From assembly GCF_002252045.1 (NCBI RefSeq), contig NZ_NEFF01000007.1:33454-97453 (forward strand): a stretch of 64,000 bases of DNA. Direction: 5' to 3'. Positions 17,587 to 27,080 of this stretch are shown here, in pieces. Below the pieces are notes generated by a model, which was given only the letters and a program-made list of their open reading frames with translations, did not search any database and was not told where the DNA came from. The DNA comes from Ignatzschineria sp. F8392. GTDB lineage: Bacteria > Pseudomonadota > Gammaproteobacteria > Cardiobacteriales > Wohlfahrtiimonadaceae. The position numbers and the translations under genes were made by a program. Within the stretch, counting starts at the first letter, position 1, and each line of letters starts with the position of its first letter.

Positions 17587-20205
17587 TTATAACTTTCGCT
17601 CTACTTCCACTGTTTCAAAGACTTCAATTTGGTCACCTGTGCGAACATCATTATAGTTTTTCACACCGATACCACACTCAATGCCTGCCCGAACTTCATT
17701 CACATCATCTTTAAAGCGACGGAGTGATTCAAGTTCCCCTTCATAGATCACAATGTTATCACGAAGGACGCGAATAGGATTATTTCGTTTAATAATACCT
17801 TCCGTTACCATACAGCCGGCAATAGCGCCAATTTTGGGAGATTTAAAGACATCACGAACTTCCGCAATACCGATAATCTCTTCTTTAAACTGTGGAGCAA
17901 GTTTACCAATTAAGGCTTTCTTCACCTCATCAATAACATCATAGATGACGCTATAGTAGTAGAGTGATAAGCCTTCATCCTCAATAATCTTACGTGCCGT
18001 ATTATCTGCGCGAACGTTAAATCCAACCACTAAGGCATCAGATGAGACAGCAAGGTTTGCATCAGATTCGGTGATACCACCTACGCCACTAGCAATGACT
18101 TTAACAGTTACTTCATCATTTGATAGCTCTTCAAGGGCATTCACAAGAGCTTCAACAGAACCTTGGACATCTGCTTTAAGGACAATGTTGAGTTGTTTAT
18201 TCTCATCAGACCCCATTGAGCTAAAGAGATTCTCAAGTTTCGATTTATGCTGTCTTGCCAATTTAACTTCGCGATATTTACCTTGACGGAAGAGGGCGAT
18301 CTCACGCGCTTTACGCTCATCAGGAACGACCATTACTTCATCCCCGGCATTAGGAACACCTGAAAGACCGATGACCTCTACTGGAATTGAAGGTGACGCG
18401 CTCTCAACTTGTTTACCATTTTCATCAATTAATGCGCGCACACGGCCATACTCATAACCTGCTAGGAGAATATCCCCTTTCTTGAGGCAACCTGATTGAA
18501 CGAGAATAGAAGCAACAGGACCACGACCACGATCAAGTTTTGATTCAATCACAGATCCTCTCGCAGGACCTTCTGAGATTGCGGTTAATTCTAAAACTTC
18601 TGCTTGAACTAAGATTTGATCGAGAAGATGATCAATTCCTTCTCCTGTTTTTGAGGAGACAAAAGCAAAGAGGTTATCTCCACCCCACTCTTCAGGAACG
18701 ATACCATATTGTGTCAATTCAGACATAATACGATCTTTATCAGCCGTTGGTTTATCTACTTTAGTGACAGCAACAATAACAGGAGTATCAGATGCTTTTG
18801 CATGCTGAATTCCTTCAATTGTTTGAGGCATGATGCCATCATCAGAGGCAATGACAAGAACCACAATATCGGTTACTTTTGCTCCACGAGCACGCATTGC
18901 AGCAAAGGCACTGTGTCCTGGTGTATCGAGGAATGTAATGACCCCTTTATCGGTTTTAACATGGTAAGCACCAATATGTTGGGTAATTCCACCCGCTTCA
19001 CCACTTGCGACATGCTCTTTACGAATATAGTCAAGTAGTGATGTTTTACCATGGTCAACGTGTCCCATAATCGTTACAACAGGTGGGCGTGGTTTAATAA
19101 GATCAATATCACCTTGTTCAATCGATGCGATCAATTCCTCTTCAAGAGGATTTTCACTGACAAACTTGTAAGTGTGTCCCATCTCTTCGACGATAATTGC
19201 TGCCGTTTCACGATCAAGAAGCTGGTTGATTGTCACCATTGAACCTAAGTTCATTAAGGCTTTAATCACTTCTGCTGCTTTCACTGACATTTTATGAGCA
19301 AGATCCGCAACACTGATCGTTTCGCCTAATTCCACTTCGATCTGTTTTGTCGCAGTTGGTAATTGGAAACCATGTTGCTGTTGTGGCTGATTACGTCTTG
19401 TTTGTCGGCGATTACGTTTATTCTCTCGTTTTAATGAGATCTCAGCACGATCATTATCGTCATCACGACCACGACGTTTCGATCCCGCTTTACGTGTCTT
19501 TTTACTATCTACTTTATCACTGTCTAGTTTTGCTGAACGTTTTACCGGCTTGATTAAGATCTCTTCATCATCTTTTTCAACGACATCGGCGACCGGCACT
19601 TCTTCAACCTTCACTTCCTCTTCCTGAGTTTGGAATTGGATCGCTACTTTCGATACCGGTTTTTCAGAAGCAGATGCCATACGATTAAGGCGTGCAATCT
19701 CTTCTTGTTGCGCCTTTTCACGTTGCTCTTTTTTAGCTCTTTCAGCTTCTCGTTTCTCTTCTAATTCTCTTTCAGCGCGTTCTTTTGCTGCATTTTGACG
19801 TTCAAGCTGATGTTGCTCAGCTTCTTGTCTTTTTGCTTCTTGTTCCGCTTTTCGTTTCGCTTCCATCTCAGCCTTATCAGCGGTTGTTGAGGTTTCAACA
19901 ACTTTTTTTGTTTCGTTTTTAGATTTAGTTTCTGTTGTGTCTACCGGAAGTACTTCAGGTTTTGTTGCTTGTTCAGCTACACTATCTACTTTTTTAGCAG
20001 CCTCATCAACTGCAACTGAAGTAATGTTTTCTTCAGGTAATACAGCATTATTAGCTTCTTTTTGCTTCACATAAGTACGACGACGACGAACTTCTACAGG
20101 AACAGTTCTTGCACGGCCAGGTGCAGTTTCAACTTTTAGTTCCGTATGGGTTTTTCGTTTAATCGTAATTTTTGAAGGGCTTTTTGTTTTATCTTTTTCA
20201 CTCAT
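17587..20205 (-). CDS. infB: translation initiation factor IF-2
   Basis: A GTPase that brings fMet-tRNA to the 30S subunit. After a charged, Lys/Glu/Ala-rich N-terminal third (about residues 1-290) come the IF2_N module, the G domain with G1 GHVDHGKTS near residue 380 and G3 DTPGH, then the C-terminal beta-barrels. The G4 box, near residue 483, reads TKVDK instead of the usual NKxDK; the codon is ACT, so this is real in the sequence. I start at MSEKDK (20205); another ATG lies two codons upstream. It lies between nusA and rbfA. Confidence 0.96.
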   Translation of the reverse strand: MSEKDKTKSPSKITIKRKTHTELKVETAPGRARTVPVEVRRRRTYVKQKEANNAVLPEENITSVAVDEAAKKVDSVAEQATKPEVLPVDTTETKSKNETKKVVETSTTADKAEMEAKRKAEQEAKRQEAEQHQLERQNAAKERAERELEEKREAERAKKEQREKAQQEEIARLNRMASASEKPVSKVAIQFQTQEEEVKVEEVPVADVVEKDDEEILIKPVKRSAKLDSDKVDSKKTRKAGSKRRGRDDDNDRAEISLKRENKRNRRQTRRNQPQQQHGFQLPTATKQIEVELGETISVADLAHKMSVKAAEVIKALMNLGSMVTINQLLDRETAAIIVEEMGHTYKFVSENPLEEELIASIEQGDIDLIKPRPPVVTIMGHVDHGKTSLLDYIRKEHVASGEAGGITQHIGAYHVKTDKGVITFLDTPGHSAFAAMRARGAKVTDIVVLVIASDDGIMPQTIEGIQHAKASDTPVIVAVTKVDKPTADKDRIMSELTQYGIVPEEWGGDNLFAFVSSKTGEGIDHLLDQILVQAEVLELTAISEGPARGSVIESKLDRGRGPVASILVQSGCLKKGDILLAGYEYGRVRALIDENGKQVESASPSIPVEVIGLSGVPNAGDEVMVVPDERKAREIALFRQGKYREVKLARQHKSKLENLFSSMGSDENKQLNIVLKADVQGSVEALVNALEELSNDEVTVKVIASGVGGITESDANLAVSSDALVVGFNVRADNTARKIIEDEGLSLYYYSVIYDVIDEVKKALIGKLAPQFKEEIIGIAEVRDVFKSPKIGAIAGCMVTEGIIKRNNPIRVLRDNIVIYEGELESLRRFKDDVNEVRAGIECGIGVKNYNDVRTGDQIEVFETVEVERKL

Positions 20206-20261
20206 TCTCAATCTTCCAAGTAGACACTCTATGTCTATTTTAAAATGTTTAACTATTCATA

Positions 20262-21755
20262 TTATTCAAACCAACTCTGTCTTGCTGCCATAATATATTT
20301 GCTTGCATCGTCCTCATCGATACTGGTTAATTCACATAACTCATCTGTTGATAGTTCAGCTAAGTCATCGAGCGTACGGATACCATTTTTTGCAAGCGCG
20401 ATTGCAAGTAACTCATTATCTTCAAGTACGGCAATGAGCTCTGGGGTTGGTGCTGATTCCCCTAAGTTTTGAAGAAGTTCTTTCTTATTGTTGAGAGCTT
20501 CAAGGGCAGCATCACGAAGTGCTTCGACAATTTCTTCATCAAACTCTTCAATCTCAATCATCTCCAGTACAGGGACATAAGCCACCTCTTCAATAGTGGA
20601 GAAGCCTTCACGCATTAAGATTTCAGCAACTTCTTCATCGACATTAAGTGCATCCATAAAGAGATCTAAGATACGTTCAGACTCTTTCTCATATTTTTGT
20701 TGGGCTTCTTCATTACCCATCACATTGAGTTCCCAACCGGTTAGTTTTGAGGCTAAACGAACGTTTTGTCCACCGCGACCAATCGCTTGAGATAGTTTGT
20801 CTTGACTCACAGCAATATCCATCATATGACGATCTTCATCAACCACGACAGACATCACTTCAGCAGGAGACATCGCATTAATAACAAATTGCACAGGATT
20901 TTCATCCCAAAGAACGATGTCAACGCGCTCGCCAGCTAACTCTTTTGTGATATTTTGTACACGAGAGCCTCTCATACCGACACAAGCACCAACGGGGTCA
21001 ATTCTTTGATCATGTGTCTTTACCGCAATTTTAGCACGACTTCCAGGATCACGGCTAGCATCGATAATTTCAATCGAACCTTGATTGATTTCAGGAACTT
21101 CAATCTCAAAGAGTGCTTTAATAAGATCATCACTTCTTCTTGAGAGAATAATTTGTGGTCCTCTTGGGTTATCCATGCTGATCTCTTCTAAGACAGCACG
21201 AACTTGATTACCAATACGGAGAGACTCTCTAGGAATCATATTCTCTTTTGGTAAGAATGCCTCATCATTATCGCCAATATCAACATAGAAGTTGCCACGA
21301 TCAATGCGTTTGATGGTGCCACGAATTAACTCACCAACACGGTTTTCATAGCGACGCGCCATCTGCATTCTTTCAGCTTCACGAATTTTTTGAAAAATAA
21401 TCTGTTTTGCTGTTTGTGCGCCGATGCGAGCAAAGGGGATATTCTCAATCTCCTCTTCGATAAAGTCACCAATTGCAATTTCAGGATCATCAATTTGAGC
21501 AGCGGAGAGCGTGATTTGACGAGTCGGCACTTGTTCTTCTTGTGGCAAGTGATCATCAACAACCATCCAGCGGCGGAATGTACGGTATGAACCATCGGTT
21601 CTATCAATTTCGATACGAAGATCGACATCAATGTTGTAAGTTCTGCGTGCAGCTGCTGCAAGGGCATGCTCTAATGCTGTAAAAATCTCATCACGAGAGA
21701 TGCCTTTTTCATTAGAGACGGTTTCTGCAACGAGCATGATTTCTTTATTATTCAT
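20262..21755 (-). CDS. nusA: transcription termination/antitermination factor NusA
   Basis: A 497-residue RNA polymerase-associated protein. The N-terminal polymerase-binding domain (1-130) is followed by an S1 domain (about 135-200, with GTIKRIDRGNFYVDIGD), two KH domains (GACVGMRGSRVQNI and IGRGGQNVRLA), and two acidic C-terminal repeats typical of gammaproteobacteria (about 360-497). It pauses RNA polymerase and joins the rRNA antitermination complex, which would use the boxA near the right end of this window. It starts 20 bases after rimP. Confidence 0.97.
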   Translation of the reverse strand: MNNKEIMLVAETVSNEKGISRDEIFTALEHALAAAARRTYNIDVDLRIEIDRTDGSYRTFRRWMVVDDHLPQEEQVPTRQITLSAAQIDDPEIAIGDFIEEEIENIPFARIGAQTAKQIIFQKIREAERMQMARRYENRVGELIRGTIKRIDRGNFYVDIGDNDEAFLPKENMIPRESLRIGNQVRAVLEEISMDNPRGPQIILSRRSDDLIKALFEIEVPEINQGSIEIIDASRDPGSRAKIAVKTHDQRIDPVGACVGMRGSRVQNITKELAGERVDIVLWDENPVQFVINAMSPAEVMSVVVDEDRHMMDIAVSQDKLSQAIGRGGQNVRLASKLTGWELNVMGNEEAQQKYEKESERILDLFMDALNVDEEVAEILMREGFSTIEEVAYVPVLEMIEIEEFDEEIVEALRDAALEALNNKKELLQNLGESAPTPELIAVLEDNELLAIALAKNGIRTLDDLAELSTDELCELTSIDEDDASKYIMAARQSWFE

Positions 21756-21775
21756 TTGAGAACTCTCTTTAATAT

Positions 21776-22252
21776 TTAAAAATCGATCACAAGTTGTGCT
21801 CGGTCAATGTTGGATAAAGGAACTGATATCGGTTCATCGGAGAACTGATCATTCTCTAATTTGACGACGACGCTTAAGTCACTCTCTGTTACATCCACAA
21901 CCTTTCCTTGAAAGCGACGACGGTTATCGATAGCTGAACGTAGTTGGAATGCAATCAATTGATCTTTATAAGCTGCAAATTGTTCCGGCGTAAAGAAGTA
22001 ACGATCTAAGCCGGGGGAGGAGACTTCTAAGGTGTAAGCCATCGTAATGGGATCGTGGACATCTAAAAGTCCAGCGACTTGATTGCTCACAATCTCACAA
22101 TCTTCAATGCCAATGCCATCTTCTTTGTCGATATAGATGCGCAAAATAGCATTCTTTGAATTTGGGTGAAATTCAATTCCCCATAGTTGATACCCTAACG
22201 CCTCTATAGAAGGTGATAAGAGTTCTGACAGGTTATAAGGATCTTTACGCAT
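21776..22252 (-). CDS. rimP: ribosome maturation factor RimP
   Basis: A 158-residue protein needed for 30S assembly. GYQLWGIEFHPNSKNAILRI, DCEIVSNQVAGLLDV and LEVSSPGLDRYFFT are the conserved RimP blocks. It is the first protein gene of the nusA operon, behind tRNA-fMet as in E. coli. A terminator hairpin separates the tRNA from rimP, so the tRNA may be partly uncoupled from the operon. Confidence 0.95.
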   Translation of the reverse strand: MRKDPYNLSELLSPSIEALGYQLWGIEFHPNSKNAILRIYIDKEDGIGIEDCEIVSNQVAGLLDVHDPITMAYTLEVSSPGLDRYFFTPEQFAAYKDQLIAFQLRSAIDNRRRFQGKVVDVTESDLSVVVKLENDQFSDEPISVPLSNIDRAQLVIDF

Positions 22253-22286
22253 ATAGAGTGATTTCCATAAAAAAATTTAAATATGC

Positions 22287-22316
22287 AAAAAGCCCGTTTA
22301 AAAACGGGCTTTTATT
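22287..22316 (-). terminator. terminator/attenuator between tRNA-fMet and rimP
   Basis: AAAAGCCCGTTT and AAACGGGCTTTT pair around TTAA/AAA; T-runs flank both sides. On the minus strand it follows the tRNA by 7 bases and precedes rimP by 35, so some transcription must read through or rimP needs its own start. Confidence 0.8.
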
Positions 22317-22322
22317 ATTATT

Positions 22323-22399
<77 letters not shown>

Positions 22400-22473
22400 T
22401 TAATGAAGAGACTATTATAGATGAACTTTTCATAAAAGCAATAGGTTTTATGAAATAATTTATAAAGACCTCT

Positions 22474-22572
22474 CTCTACTCTCTACTCTCTACTCTCTAT
22501 TCTCTATTCTCTATTCTCTATTCTCTATTCTCTATTCTCTACTCTCTCTATCTTTAGTCTTTAGTCTTTAGT
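22474..22572. repeat. heptanucleotide tandem repeat
   Basis: Ten uninterrupted 7-base units run from 22474 to 22543: three CTCTACT, six CTCTATT and one CTCTACT. A short spacer is followed by three units of CTTTAGT (22552-22572). The array lies in the gap between the divergent tRNA-fMet and SMR genes, 258 bases from the SMR start. Such arrays can change length by slippage. Confidence 0.9.
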
Positions 22573-22829
22573 TTATATCATGATTCGTAGAGCACGACTT
22601 TTAGAGAGTAATCATAATTAGTTATTTATAAGTCATTGAGTGTGGGTATTGAGTATGCTCATTGAGGAGTCGGAGTCTACTTTTGATGAAGAGGAACTCT
22701 TTTTAGCGATAAAAATCACGATTATGGTTAATTAATAGGGGGATGATGCTCAATTAGAGCAGAAGAGTATGGAAAAAGTGTGTAGAATGATTCTCATATT
22801 TTGAATGACTATTCAATAGAAAGGGAATT

Positions 22830-23171
22830 ATGCCAGCAGGATTTTTAATGGGCATTGCGATCTGTTTTGAGGTTTTAGGAACAGTCTGCATGAAACTATC
22901 AGATGGATTTAATGAGATATTGCCCTCTCTACTTATGTTGTTTTTTTATGGTTTAGGGTTTATGGCTTTTGTCGCCTGTATTGCACGGATACAGATATCG
23001 ATTGCCTATGCCCTATGGACAGCCATAGGAATGGTTGCAATCTCTGTGATCGATATTCTATTTTTTGATGCGCATCTATCTGGGATGAAAATTGTAGCGT
23101 TTGTGTTAATCGGTTTAGGTGTTGCGGGACTCTCCCTTGAACCCCAACCTAAAAAGGTGAAGCATGGGTGA
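22830..23171 (+). CDS. SMR family transporter subunit, with catalytic glutamate
   Basis: A 113-residue four-helix small multidrug resistance protein. The essential membrane glutamate is in CFEVLGTVCMKLSDGF in helix 1, equivalent to Glu14 of EmrE. AYALWTAIGMVAI matches the GxG-containing helix 3 region. It exports cationic compounds against protons; the substrate (drug, polyamine or guanidinium) is not readable. It overlaps the next gene by 8 bases, so the two proteins probably form a heterodimer, like MdtIJ or EbrAB. Confidence 0.87.
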   Translation: MPAGFLMGIAICFEVLGTVCMKLSDGFNEILPSLLMLFFYGLGFMAFVACIARIQISIAYALWTAIGMVAISVIDILFFDAHLSGMKIVAFVLIGLGVAGLSLEPQPKKVKHG

Positions 23172-23520
23172 AATTTTAAATTTTTTAGGTACCATTAATG
23201 CGTGGGTATTACTTGTTTTTGCAATTTTTTGTAGTGCTTTTGCCACAACGAGTTTAAAGTTTTTAGGAGGCGGATCACCTAAAATTGTATTGCTTGGCGT
23301 TATTGTTGGTTACTCTCTCTTCCTCTTTATTATTACGCTCGTTATGCAGCGGATCGATATGAGTATCGGTTATGCCGTTTGGGCAGGTCTGTCAACAGTG
23401 TTGATGACACTCTCTGGTGCAGTCTTCTTTAAAGAGCATTTAAGTATTCAAAAAGTTATAAGTTTAACGCTAGTGGTGCTAGGAGTTATTTTGTTAAATC
23501 TCTCTGATACGACCTTTTAA
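23164..23520 (+). CDS. SMR family transporter subunit lacking the helix-1 glutamate
   Basis: A 118-residue four-helix SMR protein, partner of the preceding gene. Aligning TTSLK with EmrE TTLMK puts serine (in FCSAFATTSLK) where EmrE has Glu14; the codon is AGT. GYAVWAGLSTVLMTLSGAVFF matches helix 3. The subunit therefore cannot carry the proton/substrate site itself, and the pair looks asymmetric. It is translated from an ATG inside the end of the first gene with a GGTGA site. Confidence 0.85.
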   Translation: MGEILNFLGTINAWVLLVFAIFCSAFATTSLKFLGGGSPKIVLLGVIVGYSLFLFIITLVMQRIDMSIGYAVWAGLSTVLMTLSGAVFFKEHLSIQKVISLTLVVLGVILLNLSDTTF

Positions 23521-24073
23521 GTGAAGTTTTACCGAGAGATAGTTTAAGAGGATATATATTTATAGGATATATCTGCGATAAATAGATCTTGCTGCGCTTA
23601 ATACACCCTATCAACAATCAGCAAGCATATAATATATTTATTTGTAGAGTTTAATATATTTAAGCATATCTTAATAATTGTTTTTTAAGAGGTTCTATTG
23701 AAGGGATGCAAGTATTGAAAAGAGAGGGGAGTAAAGGAGTTAGGTAAATAGAGGGGGAAGAGATATATCGACCTATTATAGTTTGATTATTATCAATCAT
23801 TATATTTGCCTCTTATTGTCTTTTTTATTACTTTTTTCATTATTAAAATTGCAATGAGATTAATATTCTCTATAATTTCCCTCAATTTTTAGAGAGATGG
23901 GATTATAGGTCGTAGTAGAGATTGTTTAACAAATAGATATCATCAAATAATTTATACTCATGCTATTTATAATAGGTCTATAATTGAGGTTTAATTTTTA
24001 AGAGCTCTTTTTATTGCTAGCTTAAGCTTAGCTTAAAAAGGGTATTAACATTAGTTGGTTTGAGGTAAAAGGG
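23521..24073. other. AT-rich gap upstream of fnr
   Basis: No gene is seen. It holds a perfect FNR site at 23783-23796 and should carry the fnr promoter. Confidence 0.5.
23783..23796. promoter_or_regulatory. FNR binding site
   Basis: TTGAT-TATT-ATCAA matches the FNR consensus at all ten defined positions. It lies 278 bases before the fnr start, consistent with autoregulation or with control of another promoter in this gap. Confidence 0.7.
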
Positions 24074-24787
24074 ATGCTAAAAAAGATTAAAGTTGCATGT
24101 GGGAACTGTAGTTTACAGCAGCTCTGTCTTCCTGTAGGGCTCGAAAATAGTGAGTTTGTAAAGCTTGAGAAGATTGTGCAGAGAGGAAAACCGTTATCAC
24201 GCGGTAAGCATATCTATTATCCAGGAGATCAATTTACCTCTCTCTATGCAGTCCGTTCAGGAGCTGTTAAGACCTATAAGGTGGCAAATGATGGTTCTGA
24301 GTATGTGACTAGCTTCTATCTTCCCGGAGAGATTATCGGTTTAGATGCTTTAAGCTCAGGAGTACATGCTTGTGGTGCAAAGACATTAGAGACAACAAGT
24401 CTTTGTGAAATTCCTTATAGTCAATTAGATACTATTGCTGTCACAATCCCCAATATTTCAAGACAACTGTTGAAGATAATGAGTCATGAGATTAAGTGTG
24501 ATGGACAGATGATGACGATGATCGGCTCTCAACCTGCCAAATCACGATTAATCGCGCTCTTTTTAAGTCTTTCCGCTCGATTGAAGCGTCGTGGCTACTC
24601 TGAGACTGAGTTTTCGTTAAGTATGTCGCGAGCTGATATCGGGAGTTATCTCGGTTTAGCTGTTGAAACGGTGAGTCGTCTCCTTAAAAAGCTCCAAGAT
24701 CAAAATCTGATTGAGGTTAACCATCGTCAGATTAAATTATTAGATATCGATACATTAAGAGAGATGGTGAATTTAGATATTCAGTAA
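24074..24787 (+). CDS. fnr: oxygen-sensing transcription regulator FNR
   Basis: A CRP/FNR-family regulator of 237 residues. Four cysteines that hold the oxygen-labile [4Fe-4S] cluster are present at 9, 12, 18 (CGNCSLQQLC) and 111 (TTSLCEIP), exactly E. coli positions minus 11. The cyclic-nucleotide-type barrel is followed by a helix-turn-helix, SRADIGSYLGLAVETVSRLL; the VETVSR recognition helix reads TTGAT half-sites. It should switch genes between aerobic and anaerobic growth. A perfect FNR box upstream suggests autocontrol. The gene is single and ends near a bidirectional terminator. Confidence 0.95.
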   Translation: MLKKIKVACGNCSLQQLCLPVGLENSEFVKLEKIVQRGKPLSRGKHIYYPGDQFTSLYAVRSGAVKTYKVANDGSEYVTSFYLPGEIIGLDALSSGVHACGAKTLETTSLCEIPYSQLDTIAVTIPNISRQLLKIMSHEIKCDGQMMTMIGSQPAKSRLIALFLSLSARLKRRGYSETEFSLSMSRADIGSYLGLAVETVSRLLKKLQDQNLIEVNHRQIKLLDIDTLREMVNLDIQ

Positions 24788-24892
24788 GAGCTCTATTTTA
24801 AAAGAGAAAAGAAAAAGAGAAAAGAGAGTACAGAAACACTGTTTTGATTCACTATATCGATCTACCCCTTAAACCTCTTTATAAACATGATA

Positions 24893-24931
24893 AAAAAGAG
24901 TTACCGCTAAGAGAGCGATAACTCTTTTTAT
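24893..24931. terminator. bidirectional terminator between fnr and tyrP-like gene
   Basis: AAAAAGAGTTA and TAACTCTTTTT enclose CCGCTAAGAGAGCGA, which itself pairs (CGCT/AGCG). T-runs on both strands serve the two convergent genes. Confidence 0.85.
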
Positions 24932-25055
24932 TTATCTGTTATTTCTACTGTTTTGCTATGTCACTATCCTATTATCTTAATATCTTAGGATTGTTGTTAT
25001 TGCGTTTTTGTTTTTCTATTTGAAAATACACACGTCTAGAGATCTCTATAACAGA

Positions 25056-26273
25056 TTAACCCACCACGCTTGGCAGATTGAGGAGTTCAGGAAAACTGCC
25101 TACAAAAATAATGACCGCAGCGAAGAGCAGGGCGAGAATTAATGAGATATTTCCTCCTTTTACTCGTTTCCCATCAGGGTATTTTTTTCGTGCTTTATAG
25201 ACTAAAAGAACGGGTAAGATGACGCCGATAAAGGCAAAGATAACGCCGGCAAAAGCAAATGCACTTAAGAAGATAGTCGGGTAGGTAAACCCCACAATAA
25301 TCGGGGGAATAAAGGTGATTGCTCCGACCATTAGATTACTTTTGCTAAGGTTGAAGTGGGCGAGAAGATCTTTTACTGCATTAGAGAGCCCTAGTGAGAC
25401 GCCAATATAGGACGTTGTCAGCGCTAGGACTGAAAATACGCGAACAATTTCACTAATTGTTTTACTGCCTGTAGTGATTTCAAAGGCTGTAATTAAGCCG
25501 TTGAGGCTTGGATCTTTGTTGAGTATCGCGACAAGATCTCCCTGTTTGAGAACGCCATGAGTGGCCATCTGCCAAATAATATAGATAAGAAAGATCCCTG
25601 TTGATCCTAAAATGGCGGCTAATTTAAGTTTTTGATGATCTCCCTGTAGATATTCATTAATTGTGGGTGTACAGATATGAAAACCAAAGGTCATAAAGAA
25701 GACGGGAAGTGCTGAGATCACTAAAAGATTGTTGGTGGGAGCATAATGCAAGTTACTAAAGGAGAACTTCCCAAAAAGAAGATAGAGCAGGACAATAAAG
25801 CTAATCACCTTCAAGGTGAAAAAGAGACGATTAGTCATATCGGAGAGTGCGATACCGATAGTAATAATCGTACCAAAGAGAATGGCAAAGAGTAGAGCCG
25901 CTATCTTTTGGGCTTTAACGGGATCTAGATTGAAGGATTTAGGAATTAAGTTAAAGAGAAGGTTACCGCTTCCTGTAATGTAAGCCGTCAGGACGGCATA
26001 CATAAAGAAGAGGAGAATAAAGTTAACGACAAGACGGCCTGTTATTCCAAAATATTGTTCTGTGATCGTTGCAATGCCGGCATCAATAGGGCTGTATTGA
26101 TGAACTTCAGCGTAGAGAAGTGCGGTAAAGGTGAGGAGGATCCATAATGAGAAGAGCAGTATAAAGGTCATGCCAAATCCCATTTGTGCTGAAGTTAAAG
26201 GCATGGCTAACATTCCCGCACCTACCGCTGTCCCGGCAATAATTAAGGTGCTGCCAAATAGACGACTTTTCAC
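25056..26273 (-). CDS. aromatic amino acid permease (HAAP family, TyrP/Mtr-like)
   Basis: A 405-residue inner-membrane permease with eleven or so helices. FGSTLIIAGTAVGAGMLAMP at the N-terminus is the HAAP signature; FGFHICTPTINEYLQGD is also conserved. These proteins import tyrosine or tryptophan with protons. Which of the two is carried cannot be decided from sequence; TyrP is my first choice on length. The gene is monocistronic and convergent with fnr. Confidence 0.85.
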   Translation of the reverse strand: MKSRLFGSTLIIAGTAVGAGMLAMPLTSAQMGFGMTFILLFSLWILLTFTALLYAEVHQYSPIDAGIATITEQYFGITGRLVVNFILLFFMYAVLTAYITGSGNLLFNLIPKSFNLDPVKAQKIAALLFAILFGTIITIGIALSDMTNRLFFTLKVISFIVLLYLLFGKFSFSNLHYAPTNNLLVISALPVFFMTFGFHICTPTINEYLQGDHQKLKLAAILGSTGIFLIYIIWQMATHGVLKQGDLVAILNKDPSLNGLITAFEITTGSKTISEIVRVFSVLALTTSYIGVSLGLSNAVKDLLAHFNLSKSNLMVGAITFIPPIIVGFTYPTIFLSAFAFAGVIFAFIGVILPVLLVYKARKKYPDGKRVKGGNISLILALLFAAVIIFVGSFPELLNLPSVVG

Positions 26274-26575
26274 GTTGATTGTCCTTTGATGAATAGAAAA
26301 GAGGGTGATAGGTCTTAAAAGCCCTACACGATCGTATGATGATAGTGGAGAATAAAAAAGATGTCTAAGCTCTTTTATAGAACCTTTTACAGTTTGATCT
26401 TCTTAAGATGATATTGCTCAAAAGATCAGCATTTTTTTGAGTTTTAAAGGTTTTAAGATGGGGAGTGAAGGGGTAGATTGAGAGATAAGCCTCGAGTTAT
26501 CGATACTTTTTAGAGAGATTTATAGGGGAATTTATCAGGAGAGGGAGAAAAAGTAAAAAAAATCGATAAGAGGGG
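26274..26575. other. gap between permease and tRNA-Lys
   Basis: AT-rich, no gene seen. It should hold the permease promoter. Confidence 0.4.
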
Positions 26576-26603
26576 TTGACGCTAATAAAAATAGCTTTAT
26601 AAT
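26576..26603 (+). promoter_or_regulatory. sigma-70 promoter of first tRNA-Lys
   Basis: TTGACG at 26576-26581 and TATAAT at 26598-26603, 16 bases apart, 15 bases before the tRNA. Confidence 0.85.
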
Positions 26604-26617
26604 ACTAACTCTTCTCA

Positions 26618-26692
26618 GGGTCATTAGCTCAGTGGTAGAGCAGTTGGCTTTTAACCAATTGGTCGAAGGTTCGAATCCCTCATGACCCACCA
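26618..26692 (+). tRNA. tRNA-Lys (TTT), copy 1
   Basis: A 75-base cloverleaf with encoded CCA; the anticodon loop CTTTTAA gives TTT. The acceptor arms GGGTCAT and ATGACCC pair fully, and the T-loop is GTTCGAATC. It is identical to copy 2. Confidence 0.97.
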
Positions 26693-26737
26693 AATTTACC
26701 TGAAGAGATTACTTGCAACGTTTCTCAGATTTGAGAG

Positions 26738-26765
26738 TTGACAAGTATACTAAATCGGTTATAAT
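26738..26765 (+). promoter_or_regulatory. sigma-70 promoter of second tRNA-Lys
   Basis: TTGACA at 26738-26743 and TATAAT at 26760-26765, both perfect, 16 bases apart. Confidence 0.88.
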
Positions 26766-26778
26766 TATTTTCGATTTA

Positions 26779-26853
26779 GGGTCATTAGCTCAGTGGTAGA
26801 GCAGTTGGCTTTTAACCAATTGGTCGAAGGTTCGAATCCCTCATGACCCACCA
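26779..26853 (+). tRNA. tRNA-Lys (TTT), copy 2
   Basis: Identical to the gene at 26618 over all 75 bases, with its own consensus promoter and a terminator directly after. Confidence 0.97.
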
Positions 26854-26860
26854 TCTATTA

Positions 26861-26890
26861 AAGCCTCCCAAAAATTGGGAGGTTTTTTTA
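26861..26890 (+). terminator. tRNA-Lys terminator
   Basis: AAGCCTCCCAA and TTGGGAGGTT pair, then a seven-T run. Confidence 0.92.
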
Positions 26891-27080
26891 TATCTGTTTA
26901 AATATGTTATCGATGATTTAAAGTCGATCTGAATGGGTCGATTTGAATCGACACTAATCGACACCAATTGATATTAATCTGATATTAATCGATAGTGATC
27001 GCGATATTACTCATAGAGTAAGAGGTCTCAAAAAATGATGCGGTATTAAGCTACATCAGATACTCAAAGGGAAGAAAAGG

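Noticed and set aside
18071..19553. Several open frames antisense to infB
   Set aside because: They are shadows of the long infB frame with no ribosome sites and low-complexity translations.
22474..22572. CRISPR array
   Set aside because: Units are 7 bases with no spacers and no cas genes nearby; it is a simple tandem repeat.
22780..22805. Fur box before the SMR genes
   Set aside because: GAATGATTCTCAT resembles half of a Fur site but the dyad is poor.
22573..22829. Guanidine riboswitch upstream of the SMR genes
   Set aside because: I found neither the ykkC-type conserved core nor paired ACGR hairpin loops in this gap.
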